From Pseudomonadota bacterium (GTDB lineage Bacteria; Pseudomonadota; Alphaproteobacteria; Rhizobiales; Methylopilaceae): a DNA stretch of 5,881 bases. The position numbers and the translations under genes were made by a program. Below, piece by piece: positions 5,603 to 5,881 of this stretch (positions are counted from its first letter, which is position 1; each line of letters begins with the position of its first letter). A model generated the notes under the pieces. The model did not search any database, was not told where the DNA came from, and saw only the letters and a program-made list of their open reading frames with translations. The stretch covers positions 1-5,881 of the forward strand of contig JAEWEX010000357.1 of the NCBI GenBank assembly GCA_023389135.1. Reading direction: 5' to 3'.

Positions 5603-5665
5603 TCGGTCCGGCAAAGCCCCCGCTGTCATCCCGGACGGCGAAGCCGATCCGGGATCCAGGAACAC
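5571..5665 (+). repeat. 95-bp direct repeat, copy 1
   Basis: Copy 1 matches 5787-5881 at 92 of 95 positions without gaps; the differences are at offsets 20 (C/G), 33 (T/G) and 37 (T/G). It spans the 3' three-quarters of A2, a short linker containing GGCAAAGCCCCCGCTG, and all of B1 plus AACAC. The period to copy 2 is 216 bp. The near-identity points to a recent duplication or to insertion of a composite element. Confidence 0.9.
5625..5660 (+). repeat. Palindromic repeat B1
   Basis: GTCA, then TCCCGGA (5629-5635) pairs with TCCGGGA (5648-5654). The inner stem CGGC-GAA-GCCG (5636-5646) is followed by one bulged A (5647), and the unit ends TCCAGG. The imperfection is always on the same side in B1, B2 and B3, which makes the element directional, as in REP-type repeats. 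Confidence 0.85.
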
Positions 5666-5733
5666 CGGCCCCGGCAAAACGGCCAACTCCCCCGCTGCCG
5701 GGATCCGCGACGCTCCCGTGAAAGGTCCGTGGT

Positions 5734-5771
5734 CCTGGATCCCGGATCGCGCTTCGCGCGTCCGGGATGAC
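5734..5771 (-). repeat. Palindromic repeat B2 (inverted)
   Basis: On the + strand CCTGGA leads into TCCCGGA (5740-5746), a bulged T (5747), CGCGC-TTC-GCGCG (5748-5760) and TCCGGGA (5761-5767), ending TGAC. It is the reverse complement of B1 except that the inner stem is CGCGC/GCGCG in place of CGGC/GCCG, so both arms changed together. B1 and B2 face each other with their CCAGG ends inward, 73 bases apart. Confidence 0.85.
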
Positions 5772-5786
5772 AGGGAGGCGGTGCGT

Positions 5787-5818
5787 GGCCGCAAGGCCCC
5801 GTCTCGAAGCACGCACGG
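5787..5818 (+). repeat. Repeat A3, lacking the 5' head
   Basis: GGCCGCAAGGCC and the tail through GCACGCACGG are kept, differing from A2 by one base (G5806). The CCTCATGC-GAGG head is absent and replaced by GGAGGCGGTGCGT. The replacement GTGCGT (5781-5786) is complementary to ACGCAC (5811-5816) in the tail, so a new outer stem is possible. Confidence 0.7.
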
Positions 5819-5840
5819 GCGGGCCGGCAAAGCCCCCGCT

Positions 5841-5876
5841 GTCATCCCGGACGGCGAAGCCGATCCGGGATCCAGG
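5841..5876 (+). repeat. Palindromic repeat B3
   Basis: B3 is identical to B1 over its full length: outer stem TCCCGGA/TCCGGGA, inner CGGC-GAA-GCCG, bulged A, and TCCAGG end. It lies inside copy 2 of the 95-bp direct repeat, so its identity to B1 most likely reflects that duplication. Confidence 0.85.
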
Positions 5877-5881
5877 AACAC

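Larger units (their letters stand above)
5424..5881. other. Gene-free repeat cluster upstream of the exporter gene
   Basis: These 458 bases have no credible coding gene. They contain three copies of palindromic family A (A1 inverted, A2, and A3 truncated), three copies of palindromic family B (B1, B2 inverted, B3), and two copies of a 95-bp composite A-B block. The order from left to right is A1(-), A2(+), B1(+), B2(-), A3(+), B3(+). Between A1 and A2 (5484-5554) lies unremarkable sequence with three tandem GGATGY hexamers at 5511-5528. Open frames across the cluster read the repeats themselves and give internally repetitive peptides such as VFLDPGSASPSGMTAGALP. The cluster runs off the right edge. 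Confidence 0.85.
5787..5881 (+). repeat. 95-bp direct repeat, copy 2 (reaches window edge)
   Basis: This is the partner of 5571-5665 (92 of 95 identical). It includes the A3 fragment, the same GGCAAAGCCCCCGCTG linker and B3. The match is unbroken at the last base of the window, so the repeat may be longer than 95 bp. To the left of 5787 the sequence diverges at once from the A2 head. Confidence 0.9.

Noticed and set aside
5420..5881. Open frames across the repeat cluster, including a 153-codon one on the - strand
   Set aside because: They translate the palindromic repeats, giving internally repeated peptides, and one overlaps the exporter start. They have no domain or ribosome binding site. 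Such frames are easily mis-annotated as hypothetical proteins.
5555..5881. CRISPR array
   Set aside because: Repeats are palindromic, in mixed orientation, of two families, and irregularly spaced; there are no uniform spacers and no cas genes.
5424..5881. Insertion sequence or transposon end
   Set aside because: No transposase frame, no target-site duplication and no terminal inverted repeats bounding a coding element. Non-autonomous palindromic repeats fit better.

Overview
This window looks like chromosomal DNA from a GC-rich alphaproteobacterium (by eye around 70% G+C). The taxonomic guess rests on three things: the gene types (a CreA-like periplasmic protein, a YciB-type septation protein with an [12 protein letters not shown]-terminus, and a stand-alone HNH protein with an N-terminal PALVLNADFRPLSYYPLSLW block), the codon bias, and the style of the intergenic palindromes. 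There are seven well-supported genes. No rRNA, tRNA, CRISPR array, transposase or phage gene is visible.

Layout. Left part, + strand: a RidA-family protein (18-398), possibly overlapping the end of an upstream gene by ATGA, then a 233-bp leader, then a KtrB/TrkH-type potassium channel-transporter (632-1984). Centre, - strand: creA-like (3807-3304), an alpha/beta-hydrolase carboxylesterase (3304-2660) whose start codon overlaps the creA stop as TGATG, and an HNH endonuclease (2552-1995) with its own plausible promoter. Right part: yciB/ispZ (3931-4521, +) diverges from creA and converges on a YddG-like EamA/DMT exporter (5423-4551, -). The last 458 bp (5424-5881) hold no credible gene. They are packed with two families of palindromic repeats, here called A and B, including a 95-bp direct repeat present twice and running to the window edge.

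The genes look like ordinary accessory or housekeeping functions: K+ uptake, a small esterase, envelope and septation proteins, metabolite export. I see no single pathway joining them and no convincing new multi-gene system. What deserves a second look is mostly non-coding. The A/B repeat cluster has loop-closing stems that differ between copies in a base-pair-preserving way. The exporter's leader lies against one repeat copy. Two convergent gene pairs end in hairpins whose arms contain both stop codons. A pair of CCAAG/CTTGG palindromes about three helical turns apart sits between creA and yciB. Among the proteins, the RidA homologue appears to lack the arginine used by canonical RidA for imine hydrolysis, and the K+ channel subunit has no regulatory partner gene in the window.
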